Positions 1 to 7,382 of a stretch of 23,703 nucleotides of DNA are shown here, piece by piece. The DNA is taken from contig DATACZ010000001.1 in NCBI GenBank assembly GCA_036258795.1, positions 1 through 23,703 on the forward strand, written 5' to 3'. The stretch's first letter is position 1. Every line of letters begins with the position of its first letter. Made by a program: the position numbers and the translations under genes. The notes beneath the pieces were generated by a model. The model saw nothing but the letters and a program-made list of their open reading frames with translations. It made no database searches and had not been told where the DNA came from. The stretch is from DATACZ01 sp036258795. GTDB lineage: Bacteria; Actinomycetota; CADDZG01; JAHWKV01.

Positions 1-298
1 CGTTAAGCCTGGCCTGGAGCTCTCGGACGTCATCTCCTCGCAGGGGAGGCTGGCTTAGCCGCAGTAGCCTGTCGCCCAGCGCCCAGGAGCTTTCCACTAG
101 GGACCGCCAGGTTGCCTCCCCGGCAATGCCGTCCACGTCCAAGCCCCGGCGCTGTTGAAACTCTTTGAGGGCGATCTCGGTGGAGGGCCCAAAGGTGCCC
201 CCGCGCTCGGCGACTGCGATCTGGAATCCCAGCTTTTCGAGCCGCGCCTGAAGGTCGGCCACCGCCAATGAGCGCTGTCCCCGCCGGATGTGTTCCAC
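1..298 (-). CDS. cwlM: Peptidoglycan-binding / amidase-family protein CwlM, N-terminal part (runs off the window)
   Basis: Reading on the minus strand from a GTG at 298 gives 99 codons that stay open to the window edge. They hold one complete PG_binding_1-type repeat (about residues 8-70: a QARLEKLGF stretch, then TFGPSTEIALKEFQQRRGLDVDG) and the start of a second (GDRLLRLSQPPLRGDDVRELQ). Two such repeats at the N-terminus followed by an amidase_3 domain is the layout of actinobacterial CwlM, which in mycobacteria is a regulator of MurA rather than an active hydrolase. The amidase part lies outside the window, so activity cannot be judged. An in-frame TAA lies three codons upstream of the GTG, which fixes the start closely; no clear ribosome site is seen. 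It follows trxB by 75 bases, as in the conserved oriC-side cluster except that trxA is missing between them. Confidence 0.85.
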   Translation of the reverse strand, partial: MEHIRRGQRSLAVADLQARLEKLGFQIAVAERGGTFGPSTEIALKEFQQRRGLDVDGIAGEATWRSLVESSWALGDRLLRLSQPPLRGDDVRELQARLN

Positions 299-373
299 CG
301 CCAGAGCTTAATAGCCGGCGCGGCGGGCGGCTATCGGGATTGTGGCGCTGGGACTGAGATCTTTGCGGGAGAG

Positions 374-1339
374 CTAATGAATCTCCTGGGCCTCCAGCCA
401 CCTCTCGGCGTCCATGGCCGCCATGCACCCCATCCCCGCAGCGGTTACAGCCTGCCGGTAGACGTGGTCCACGATGTCGCCGGCTCCAAATACCCCTTCC
501 ACGCTGGTCCTGGTCTGGAACTTGGAGTCGGGGTCCCAGTCCTTCGATAGATCCCTGCCAACCTTTAGATATCCACCCTTGTCAAGCTCCAGCTTGTCCT
601 TGAGCAGCTCATTGTTGGGCGTGTGGCCGATGGCAAGGAAGAAGCCTCCGGCCTCAACCTCGCTGGTCTCCTCCGTCTTGGTGTCCTGGATCACGGCGCC
701 GGTAAGTCTCTGGTCGCCCAACAGGTCGATCACCTCGGAGTTCCACATAAAGTCGATCTTCGGGTTTTCGAAGGCACGTTTTTGCATGATCTTGGATGCT
801 CGCAGCTGGTCGCGGCGGTGCACGACCGTGACCTTCTTGGCAAACCGGGTGAGAAACGTGGCTTCCTCCATGGCGGAGTCCCCTCCACCAACCACCAAAA
901 GGTCCTGATCGCGGAAGAATGCCCCATCGCAGGTGGCGCAGGACGATACCCCCCTGCCCATCAGCCGGCTCTCGTTCTCCAACCCCAGGGTCTTTGCCGT
1001 GGCGCCGGTGGCGATTATTACCGCTTCTGCGATGTACTGGTCCTCGCCGACCATGACCTTGAAGGGCCGGCTGGAGAAGTCAACCTCGCTCACGTCGGCA
1101 GTTACGTAATCGGCGCCGAACCGCTCCGCCTGCTTCCTCATGAGGTCCATGAGCTCGGGGCCCATGATGCCGTCCACGAATCCGGGATAGTTCTCTACAT
1201 CCGTGGTCAGCATCAGCTGTCCGCCGGACTCGAAGCCTTCGATGACCAGCGGCTCTAGGTTCGCCCGGGAGGAGTACAGCGCCGCGGTAAGCCCTGCCGG
1301 TCCCGAGCCGATGATGATTAACTTTCGTTCGTTTTCCAT
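374..1339 (-). CDS. trxB: Thioredoxin reductase
   Basis: This 321-residue protein has the full length and all landmarks of the low-molecular-weight, FAD-dependent thioredoxin reductase, which passes electrons from NADPH to thioredoxin in the cytoplasm. The FAD-binding GSGPAG is at 11-16. The redox-active CATC is at 134-137 in the usual SSCATCDG context. The NADPH site GGGDSAMEEA is at 151-160 with VVHRRDQLRA following, and the C-terminal FAD motif GVFGAGDIVD lies near residue 285. The ATG at 1339 starts the family's normal N-terminus. It is transcribed towards cwlM. In the usual actinobacterial order trxA follows trxB; here only 75 non-coding bases do, so thioredoxin must be encoded elsewhere. 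A sigma70-type promoter lies just upstream. Confidence 0.97.
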   Translation of the reverse strand: MENERKLIIIGSGPAGLTAALYSSRANLEPLVIEGFESGGQLMLTTDVENYPGFVDGIMGPELMDLMRKQAERFGADYVTADVSEVDFSSRPFKVMVGEDQYIAEAVIIATGATAKTLGLENESRLMGRGVSSCATCDGAFFRDQDLLVVGGGDSAMEEATFLTRFAKKVTVVHRRDQLRASKIMQKRAFENPKIDFMWNSEVIDLLGDQRLTGAVIQDTKTEETSEVEAGGFFLAIGHTPNNELLKDKLELDKGGYLKVGRDLSKDWDPDSKFQTRTSVEGVFGAGDIVDHVYRQAVTAAGMGCMAAMDAERWLEAQEIH

Positions 1340-1371
1340 CTTAGATCAGAAGCATAACGGCGAATTCTCCA

Positions 1372-1400
1372 CTTTTATGCCCCATCTCCGCCCGGGTCAA
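1372..1400 (-). promoter_or_regulatory. Candidate sigma70-type promoter of trxB
   Basis: On the minus strand TTGACC (1400-1395) and TAAAAG (1377-1372) are separated by exactly 17 bases. They match 5/6 and 4/6 positions of the housekeeping consensus. Transcription would start near 1365, giving a leader of about 26 bases before the trxB ATG at 1339. The rest of the 248-base gap up to 1587 holds no ORF or hairpin that I can support. Confidence 0.55.
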
Positions 1401-1587
1401 TCCTCACGGGCAGTGGCGGCGTGAAACAAACAGGCAGGCTCCTGCCCGCACCGCGAGGATTCACAGATTTGTCGCTGGTGTGCGTGCCGACACGGCGGCT
1501 CTACCCGGGAAACGCGTCCGGCCCCAGCTGCATCTTGCAACAGTGATGCGTCCACATATGCGGGCAGGGCAGTTACCCTCGTTGAAG

Positions 1588-2064
1588 ATGGAAGATGTGG
1601 ATCTTTTCTGCGTAAATCACCCGGGACGGGCCACCCGGGTGCGCTGCAGCACGTGCGACTCCCCCATTTGCGTCAGGTGCATGAGGGAATCTGCGGTGGG
1701 GATGAAGTGTCCATCCTGCGCCCGGCCAAGGTTTAGGGCTCATGTAGGTGAGGCCCGCCGGTGGGTGGCTGGGCTGGCCGGCCTCGGCGCCGCCGCCGTT
1801 GCAGGAGCACTCCTCACCGTACTGAGGGTCGGGGGCCTGGGCCTAATAATGCCGATACTGGTGGGTCTGGTGACCGGATCCGTGGTCAGAGCGGCCGGCA
1901 GGCGCAGACCCGGACTGGGGGGAACCGCCGCGGTGGCGACCGTGTGTGGCCTGGCACTTGGTCCCCTGGCTCTGGGGGTGCCCTTCGGAGCCCTGTTCAG
2001 GGGGGGTTTTCTCATCTCCACGGCGATAGCTGCGGTTACTGCCGCTCTCACCGCCGGCCGCTAG
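1588..2064 (+). CDS. Small membrane protein with N-terminal B-box-like zinc finger
   Basis: From the ATG at 1588 this is 158 residues. The first 45 form a compact zinc-binding module: C8-x2-H11, C20-x2-C23, C28-x2-C31 and C41-x2-C44. It resembles the B-box-like finger found in front of many actinobacterial rhomboid proteases. The remainder (about 55-158) is very hydrophobic and holds three to four predicted membrane helices, rich in Gly, Ala, Leu and Val. No rhomboid GxSG or His motif follows, so this is not a protease of that family. Upstream in-frame starts exist back to 1480, but the finger family normally begins a few residues before the first Cys, which favours 1588; no good ribosome site supports any choice. 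It converges with corA, 15 bases between the stops. Its function is unknown. Confidence 0.75.
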   Translation: MEDVDLFCVNHPGRATRVRCSTCDSPICVRCMRESAVGMKCPSCARPRFRAHVGEARRWVAGLAGLGAAAVAGALLTVLRVGGLGLIMPILVGLVTGSVVRAAGRRRPGLGGTAAVATVCGLALGPLALGVPFGALFRGGFLISTAIAAVTAALTAGR

Positions 2065-2079
2065 GCGAGATTGTTCCGG

Positions 2080-3102
2080 CTAGAGCCAATCCTTTCTCCG
2101 AAAGTACAGATAAAGGCAGGTCGCGGTGACCCCGATCATGGCCAGGGCGACCCAAAAGGAGTGTGGGTGCTCGCTGGGGGGGTACAGGCGAAAGTTCATC
2201 CCATATATGCCCGCGATGGTGGTTGCAACGCCCAGGATGGCCGCCCAGCTGGTGATCTTTTTCATGATGTCGTTCAGGCGGTTCGATGAGGCGGTGAGGT
2301 ACAGGGAGATGTCGGTGGCCAGTAGCCCATGCATTCCCTCGATCGAGTCCATCACCCGCATTAGGTGATCCCGGACGTCTACGAAATACGGAGCGATCAC
2401 CTCCGGCAGGGTGACAAGGTCTTGGCGTTCCAGCTGGTCCATCGCATCCTTCAAGGGATAGGCGATCCGCTTGAAGGTAGCCAGGCTTCTTCTCAGGTCG
2501 ATCAGACTGGCGTGCAGATCGGCCTGAGAAGTCGGCTCCAGGACTTCATCCTCGATGTCCTCCAGCGCCTCGCTGAGAACCTCGGACACCTTCAGATACC
2601 CGTCAACGATCACGTCCATGAGACCGTAGAGGAAGAAGCCCACCCCGCCTTTTGTTAGTGGTCCACCGGAGTCCCATCTCTCCACCACCGGCTCGATGGG
2701 CCAGCTCGGATTCTTTCGAACCGTGATGATGAACTGCTCTCCGAGGAAGACGTTGACCTCACACGCCACGAGCTCGTGCCCCCCTTGCAGCTGCGCGGCG
2801 TAGATAACGGCGAAAAGGTGGGTGCTGTAGCGCTCCAGCTTGGGCCTCTGGTGAGGGTGGGAGGCGTCCTCGATTGCCAGCGGATGAAGGTAGAACTCCT
2901 CCTGGAGCATGCCCAGCTCCTCCGGCGTGGGAAGGCTGAGGTCCAGACAGACTAAATTCTCGGCGTCTTCAAGGTAGTCGGAGACGAGTGCCGGGTCGAA
3001 GTCGGAGGCCTGGAGCCGTCCTGATCGGTACAGCCTGGTCGTGATCACGGTCCTCACTCTAAAGGTATCGATCAAAATCCGGCCCCCAGCCGCGGCCCCC
3101 AT
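2080..3102 (-). CDS. corA: CorA-family magnesium/divalent cation channel
   Basis: This 340-residue protein has the standard CorA layout. A large cytoplasmic N-terminal domain (about 20-275) includes a long helical stretch, and two membrane helices sit at the C-terminus. The signature YGMNF has its GMN at 301-303, at the mouth of the pore between the helices, and the protein ends in the usual short basic tail (YFRRKDWL). CorA forms a homopentameric Mg2+ (also Co2+/Ni2+) channel gated by cytoplasmic Mg2+. The start is uncertain: the ATG at 3102 gives extra residues before the family's usual beginning, and in-frame GTGs at 3057 and 3048 would start near VITTRLYRSG. The gene is divergent from the MgtE-type gene at 3114, leaving 11 bases, or about 55 if the later start is used. 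Confidence 0.9.
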   Translation of the reverse strand: MGAAAGGRILIDTFRVRTVITTRLYRSGRLQASDFDPALVSDYLEDAENLVCLDLSLPTPEELGMLQEEFYLHPLAIEDASHPHQRPKLERYSTHLFAVIYAAQLQGGHELVACEVNVFLGEQFIITVRKNPSWPIEPVVERWDSGGPLTKGGVGFFLYGLMDVIVDGYLKVSEVLSEALEDIEDEVLEPTSQADLHASLIDLRRSLATFKRIAYPLKDAMDQLERQDLVTLPEVIAPYFVDVRDHLMRVMDSIEGMHGLLATDISLYLTASSNRLNDIMKKITSWAAILGVATTIAGIYGMNFRLYPPSEHPHSFWVALAMIGVTATCLYLYFRRKDWL

Positions 3103-3107
3103 AGGAT
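3102..3107 (+). promoter_or_regulatory. Candidate leaderless -10 element for the MgtE-type gene
   Basis: TAGGAT, a common actinobacterial TANNNT -10 hexamer, ends six bases before the ATG at 3114. That spacing would place the transcription start at or very near the A of the ATG, giving a leaderless mRNA. This fits the absence of a ribosome site. No convincing -35 was found. The element overlaps the reverse complement of the upstream corA start codon. Confidence 0.4.
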
Positions 3108-3113
3108 TGATCC

Positions 3114-4457
3114 ATGGACGAGCCGCGCCGAAGCCTTAGAAGGGGGGTTGCCCTTCCCATCCGCTGGGTGGGAGGGGTCATCAGGGCTTTGGTCGGTCCT
3201 CCCGCCAGGGCCATCCGGGGCTCTGCCCGCATCGTTGCCGACCCCGCCGCCCAGGTGGTCGACTACTGGGCCTCGGAGCGATCCACCATTCGCCAGAGCT
3301 TCACGGCCAACGTCGTCTCCACCATCGCCTCGCTGGTGGCCGGTCTCACCTTAGCCGGGATGGAGGAGCGCATCACCGCGGTCGAAGGCCTGTTCATCCT
3401 CATCCCCGTATCCATCGGGATGCGGGGAAGCATCTTCGGCGCCCTCTCGGCGCGCCTGGGGTCCTCCATCCACTCGGGGTTGTTCTCGGTCTCAAAAGAT
3501 CGCGAGGGAGTGCTCTTCCAAAATGCCTACGCCGCGGCGCTTTTAACCGTAGTCACCTCCGTGGTGATGGGGATTCTGGCCCGGGCCATTGCGGCGCTGC
3601 TGGGCATCGACACCGTCTCCGTCTGGGACTTCATCGCGATTGCTCTCGTCGGAGGGGTTCTTTCTTCCGCGGTGGTGCTGGCTTTTACCGTCTATCTGTC
3701 GATCACCTCGTTCAACCGAAGTTGGGACCTGGACTCGGTGGGGGCGGTGCTGGTCACCACCGTCGGGGATCTCGTTACCCTGCCCTGCCTGTTCCTGGCC
3801 TCATTTCTCGTAGACGTGCAGTCGGCGGCAGAGGGCGTGGGAGTGGCCGGCTTTGTACTGGCGCTTTTGGCGCTGGTCAGGGGGTGGACGAACGTGATGC
3901 CGGTGGTGCGGAGGGTGGTTCGGGAAAGCTTTCCGGTGTTGGCTTTGGCCATCGTGCTGGACATCCTGGCAGGCACGGTGGTGCAGCCCCGGATGAGTGA
4001 GGTCTTCCTGCCCCTCCCCGCCTTTTTGATCCTGTTGCCCGGGTTCCTGGAGAATACCGGAGCGTTGGGCTCAATACTGGCGGCAAGACTTGGCTCCAAG
4101 CTGCACCTCGGCGCGGTATCCCCCACAGCTCGCCCAGGAGCCCCCGCCCTGCTGGATGCCAGCATCATGTTCGGCCTGGGGCTGACCGTTTACGCCATCA
4201 CGGCAATCAGCACCCTGGCCCTGGCGACGGCGATGGGAGCGGCCTATCCGGGAGCGCTGCGTTTCATCGGCATAGTCATGCTGGCCGGTATCCTGGCAAC
4301 GGTCATCGCCGCCCTTATCGGCTACTACGCCGCCGTCATCACCTACCGATTTGGGTGGGATCCCGATAACCACACCATTCCGCTGGTTACCAGCGGAATG
4401 GATCTTCTGGGAGTGGTCTGCCTGGTGGTTGGGTTGAACTCTTTCGGGATAGCCTGA
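3114..4457 (+). CDS. MgtE/SLC41-type divalent cation transporter with two integral domains
   Basis: This 447-residue membrane protein contains two copies of the MgtE integral-membrane domain (about 60-235 and 265-445) and lacks the cytoplasmic N-domain and CBS domains of classical MgtE. The copies carry matching acidic pore motifs: SWDLDSVG (D205, D207) with D219 in TTVGDLVTLP, and GWDPDNHT (D416, D418) with D430 in TSGMDLLG. They also share a GALSARLGS / SILAARLGS element near residues 109-117 and 319-328. Such two-domain proteins resemble eukaryotic SLC41 carriers and archaeal relatives; Mg2+ is the likely substrate, with direction unproven. A basic region of about 55 residues precedes the first helix. 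The gene lies directly upstream of a protein with two PhoU-TrkA_C units, probably its cytoplasmic regulator. Confidence 0.85.
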   Translation: MDEPRRSLRRGVALPIRWVGGVIRALVGPPARAIRGSARIVADPAAQVVDYWASERSTIRQSFTANVVSTIASLVAGLTLAGMEERITAVEGLFILIPVSIGMRGSIFGALSARLGSSIHSGLFSVSKDREGVLFQNAYAAALLTVVTSVVMGILARAIAALLGIDTVSVWDFIAIALVGGVLSSAVVLAFTVYLSITSFNRSWDLDSVGAVLVTTVGDLVTLPCLFLASFLVDVQSAAEGVGVAGFVLALLALVRGWTNVMPVVRRVVRESFPVLALAIVLDILAGTVVQPRMSEVFLPLPAFLILLPGFLENTGALGSILAARLGSKLHLGAVSPTARPGAPALLDASIMFGLGLTVYAITAISTLALATAMGAAYPGALRFIGIVMLAGILATVIAALIGYYAAVITYRFGWDPDNHTIPLVTSGMDLLGVVCLVVGLNSFGIA

Positions 4458-4480
4458 TCGGGGGATCAGAGGGCGTGAGA

Positions 4481-5677
4481 GTGGAGGCACTGGAAGGCCG
4501 CAGGACCGTAAAAGGGCTCCTGTCCGAGATCAAGGACCTCTCGGAGCTCATGATCGACTTGGCCTATGCCGCGGTCTTCTTCTCGGACCTGGACCTTGCC
4601 AAGGAGGTGGTCCGGCTCGAGGAGCAGATGCTCGACGACCTGCGTGACCTGCGCAAGCTGGCGATCCTCGCCGCTCGCAGCCCTGAAGATGCGGAGCATA
4701 TGGTCGGGGTGCTGGAGATCTCCTCGGGAATCGAGAGAATCTCGGATGCGGCGGCGGATATTGCCAGGGTGGCCGGGCCTCCTCAGGGAGCCCTCGAGTC
4801 CCTGATCAAGGACCTGAGGCATGCCGACGAGATCGTCTCCCGGATCATGATTCACGAAGGATCCCCCGCGGCCCACAGGACCCTCGAGGACCTGGCGCTC
4901 CCGGTGGAGTTGGGGGTGTGGGTGATGGCCACCCGGCATGAGGGTAGGTGGCGGCTGAACCCGGGTGCCGATCAAACCCTGTACCCGGACTTGACGGTCC
5001 TGGTCAGGGGCCCCGAGGACGGGGTATCGGAGGCGCGCCGGCTCATGGGTGCTCCGAGGTTGCAGGCCGGCCACGAGCCGCCCGAGACGGGTCTTTCCGA
5101 CTTGGACCGAGCCGTGGACATCTTGGTGGAGATGAAGAACTCTGCCGAGGTGGCCGCGGGGCTCGCCTACTCCGCCCTTTTGTTCAATGACAAGGCTCTT
5201 GCTGCGGAGGTGGCCAGCCTGGAGGAGCGGTCGGACTCGCTGTTCTACGAGCTGGAGTCTTGGGTGCTCCGGAGCTCCAAGGCCACGGCGAATCCGGATG
5301 ATCTCAGGGGGTTGCTTCACCTGGCCAACGCCTCGGAGATGATCTTCGACTCCGCCCGGGAGATGACCCGGCTGGTGGAGCGTGGGGAGGAGCTGCACCC
5401 GGTCATTGCCGCAGCGCTGGTCGAGTCTGACGAGGTAGGGCACGAGACCAGGGTGGCGGTCGGGTCACCCGCCGATACCCGCTCGATCAAGGATCTGGCG
5501 GTTGAGTCGGAGACCGGAATGTTCATCCTGGCGGTTCAAAGGGGGCGCAGGTGGATCTACCGGCCCAAGCCCTCCACCGTCCTGGGCGCCGGCGACCGGC
5601 TGATTGCAATTGGCCCTCCCGAGGGTGGAGAGGAGCTCGACCGCCTGGTAGGCATGGTCAGAGAGGTCGACGACTAA
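4481..5677 (+). CDS. Protein with tandem PhoU and TrkA_C (RCK_C) units, probable transporter regulator
   Basis: This is a soluble protein of about 398 residues built as an internal duplication. Each half has a PhoU-like helical bundle (about 15-100 and 210-300) followed by a TrkA_C/RCK_C ligand-binding domain (about 118-182 and 318-395). The repeat shows in DLAYAAVFFSDLDLAKEVV against GLAYSALLFNDKALAAEV. PhoU-TrkA_C proteins accompany ion transporters, and the SLC41-type gene ends only 23 bases upstream, so a gating or regulatory role on that carrier is the best inference. The start is a choice between GTGs at 4475 and 4481. GAGGG at 4469-4473 is well spaced (7 bases) only for 4481, so that one is used. 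The protein is not an orthologue of the phosphate regulator PhoU, and no pst genes are nearby. Confidence 0.85.
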   Translation: MEALEGRRTVKGLLSEIKDLSELMIDLAYAAVFFSDLDLAKEVVRLEEQMLDDLRDLRKLAILAARSPEDAEHMVGVLEISSGIERISDAAADIARVAGPPQGALESLIKDLRHADEIVSRIMIHEGSPAAHRTLEDLALPVELGVWVMATRHEGRWRLNPGADQTLYPDLTVLVRGPEDGVSEARRLMGAPRLQAGHEPPETGLSDLDRAVDILVEMKNSAEVAAGLAYSALLFNDKALAAEVASLEERSDSLFYELESWVLRSSKATANPDDLRGLLHLANASEMIFDSAREMTRLVERGEELHPVIAAALVESDEVGHETRVAVGSPADTRSIKDLAVESETGMFILAVQRGRRWIYRPKPSTVLGAGDRLIAIGPPEGGEELDRLVGMVREVDD

Positions 5678-5699
5678 ATCCCTTGAAGGCCTCGATAAA

Positions 5700-5720
5700 G
5701 TTGAGCCTAGTGCTATCAAG
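5700..5720. promoter_or_regulatory. HAIR-like inverted repeat, candidate HspR operator
   Basis: Arms GTTGAGC (5700-5706) and TATCAAG (5714-5720) are separated by 7 bases. The HspR box is CTTGAGT-N7-ACTCAAG; the site matches 5 of 7 bases in each arm with exactly the right spacing. It ends four bases before the -35 hexamer of the hsp20 promoter, where a bound repressor would hinder RNA polymerase. HspR, the usual regulator, is not encoded in the window. Confidence 0.5.
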
Positions 5721-5724
5721 TTAG

Positions 5725-5753
5725 TTGACAGCTAAAAGGGGAGTTGTTATAAA
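5725..5753 (+). promoter_or_regulatory. Near-consensus sigma70 promoter of hsp20
   Basis: TTGACA (5725-5730), a 17-base spacer and TATAAA (5748-5753) make a match of 6/6 and 5/6 to the housekeeping consensus, the best promoter in the window. It sits in a local AT-rich pocket within otherwise GC-rich sequence. Initiation near 5760 would leave a leader of about 34 bases before the GTG at 5794. Confidence 0.75.
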
Positions 5754-5779
5754 GGGATCGTACTCAAAGTTAAGGGAAC

Positions 5780-5789
5780 AGGAGGTGAT
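5780..5789 (+). promoter_or_regulatory. Extended Shine-Dalgarno of hsp20
   Basis: AGGAGGTGAT is complementary over ten bases to the 3' end of 16S rRNA and ends four bases before the GTG at 5794. It decides the start and predicts strong translation, unlike most genes in the window, which have weak sites. Confidence 0.85.
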
Positions 5790-5793
5790 GTGA

Positions 5794-6318
5794 GTGGCAC
5801 TCGTTAAGTGGGAACCCTTCGGATCAGCCTTGTTTCCGGAACTGGCGGGGCTGGAGCGGCGCATCAACCACCTGACTCGCAGGATGCTGGGCGAGGGCTG
5901 GCAGGAAGAGGGCGCGGGCGGACAGCTCTTTACTCCGGTAGACGTGTTCACCAGGGGCAACGACCTCGTGGTCCGTGCCGAGATGCCGGGTATCGATCCT
6001 CAGAAGGACGTGGATGTAAGCGTCCACAAGGGCATGCTCACGATTCGTGGAGAGCGACGCCAGGAGGACGTTCAGGAGGGTGAGCAGTACTACCGGATGG
6101 AGCGCAGCTATGGCTCTTTCGAGCGGACCATCGCCCTGCCGGAGTCAGTGAACGAGGCCGATATCCAGGCCACGTACGAGAACGGAATCCTGGAGGTGAT
6201 CGTTCCCAAGGCGGCCGAAATCTCCTCGGCCAAGAAAGTCCCTGTGCAGGTAGGCGGCGCCGCAGGCAAGGCCCAGCTCAAGCAGGCAGCCGGACAGGAA
6301 AAGAGGAAGTCCGCCTAG
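5794..6318 (+). CDS. Small heat-shock protein, Hsp20/alpha-crystallin family
   Basis: This 174-residue cytoplasmic chaperone binds unfolding proteins without ATP and holds them for refolding by DnaK. The N-terminal arm (1-44) is followed by the alpha-crystallin domain (about 45-140), which begins LFTPVDVFTRGNDLVVRAEM and closes with the family signature ENGILEVIVPK (129-139). The C-terminal tail has a VPV motif near residue 148, in the place of the I-x-I anchor used for oligomer assembly, then an Ala/Lys/Gln-rich extension. The GTG start is fixed by a perfect ribosome site. A strong promoter with an HspR-like operator points to heat-shock derepression. It converges with the anti-sigma gene across a hairpin at 6343-6373. 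Confidence 0.95.
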   Translation: MALVKWEPFGSALFPELAGLERRINHLTRRMLGEGWQEEGAGGQLFTPVDVFTRGNDLVVRAEMPGIDPQKDVDVSVHKGMLTIRGERRQEDVQEGEQYYRMERSYGSFERTIALPESVNEADIQATYENGILEVIVPKAAEISSAKKVPVQVGGAAGKAQLKQAAGQEKRKSA

Positions 6319-6342
6319 GCAACCCTAAATTGGGATCTGGTT

Positions 6343-6373
6343 GAACCCTTCAAGCCACTCGCTTGGAGGGTTC
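6343..6373. terminator. Bidirectional hairpin between hsp20 and the anti-sigma gene
   Basis: The arms (6343-6355 and 6361-6373) form a 13-bp stem with a single G-U wobble around the 5-base loop CACTC. The hairpin lies beyond both converging stop codons. No strong U-run follows on either strand, so it is either a U-poor actinobacterial-type terminator or an mRNA 3'-end stabiliser. Confidence 0.65.
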
Positions 6374-6391
6374 TTCGCGTCTAAGAAGACC

Positions 6392-7351
6392 TCAAGGCCG
6401 ATCGAACGTGGAGTGGTACAGGGCTCGGTCCAAAAGCCCGGCTCCAGAGTAACCACGGCAGTCTTCGGGAGCCAGCAGCCACACCTCGAGCCGGTCGCGC
6501 GGCGGCCGTTGCCCATCATTTGGGGGTGCTTCAGGACCCGACGCAAACACAAGCAACCAGGCTGGACGGCCCCTGAACCGAGCTTCCTTTGCTGCCAGGG
6601 GCTCGAGACGGGCGGGCCCGGCTTCCCGGACCTTATCCAGGCACACCGCACCGTTTTTCGAGGAAAAGGTGGAACCGCCGGCATCGAGAGGACCCTCAGC
6701 ATAGGCTTCGCCTCCTGCAGCCCCGCCTGCCGCTGAGCCGGCGGTGCCCGCGCCTTCATCCGCCGAGCTTGATCCCTGCGCCGTCAGAGGTGCGGCAGGC
6801 GGCGGGGCCCCCCGCTCTGCTGCCTCTCCTGCATCGCCCCCACCTTCACTTAGTCGAGAGCCATCCCCGCCATCTCCCCCGGCTGAACCGCCCGACGTGC
6901 GGCCGGACACCTCCGGCAGGGATGCAACGGCCGCTTCGATCTCATCGCCCGAGGTGAAATCAAGCAACTGCGGAGCGGACTCCGGAGCGGCGGCCTGGTC
7001 CAACGTCGGATGAGAGGGGGGGCGGAGCGCCACGAAGCCCACGACTGCGATCAGTACCAGTCCCAGGCCCCCGGCAAGGGCCCACCATCGCTGGAGCGGC
7101 AGGAGCGACCACCGGCTGGCTGAGGGACTTGGAGCACCCAGTATTGCCTGGCGCAGGGCGCGATGTTCATCTGCGGTCATCTCCTCCCTGGGGAGCTGGC
7201 CGACTGCGGCCGCCATGGCTTGAAGCGAGCGCCTTTGAGAGGAGCAGCGAGCGCATCCGGCCAGGTGCTCCTCAACCCGGACCCGTTCGGCTGCCTGCAG
7301 CTCTTCGTCCAGGTAAGCGCTAATCGTCGTGGCATCCAGGTGATCGTTCAT
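6392..7351 (-). CDS. Membrane anti-sigma factor with zinc-binding anti-sigma (ZAS) domain
   Basis: This 319-residue protein begins with a ZAS domain (1-70) carrying the H29-x3-C33-x2-C36 motif used to bind and hold an ECF sigma factor. A single membrane helix follows at about 90-109. The outside part is long: a linker extremely rich in Gly, Ala, Ser and Glu (about 150-215) and a more ordered C-terminal segment (about 235-319) with two Cys, which may be a sensor. The gene begins 31 bases after the ECF sigma gene, the classical pairing. It fills the position of Rv3912 (anti-SigM) in M. tuberculosis but is larger. Release of the sigma factor could be by regulated proteolysis or by redox/zinc loss; the sequence does not decide. 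Confidence in the role is high, in the signal low. Confidence 0.88.
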   Translation of the reverse strand: MNDHLDATTISAYLDEELQAAERVRVEEHLAGCARCSSQRRSLQAMAAAVGQLPREEMTADEHRALRQAILGAPSPSASRWSLLPLQRWWALAGGLGLVLIAVVGFVALRPPSHPTLDQAAAPESAPQLLDFTSGDEIEAAVASLPEVSGRTSGGSAGGDGGDGSRLSEGGGDAGEAAERGAPPPAAPLTAQGSSSADEGAGTAGSAAGGAAGGEAYAEGPLDAGGSTFSSKNGAVCLDKVREAGPARLEPLAAKEARFRGRPAWLLVFASGPEAPPNDGQRPPRDRLEVWLLAPEDCRGYSGAGLLDRALYHSTFDRP

Positions 7352-7382
7352 ATGTTCGCCCGTTTAGACGGCTTGCCTGCTC

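Noticed and set aside
4466..5443. Long minus-strand open frame (325 codons)
   Set aside because: It lies antisense to the PhoU-TrkA_C gene in GC-rich sequence. Its translation is rich in His, Gln, Arg and Gly with no domain, and the plus-strand protein is clearly real.
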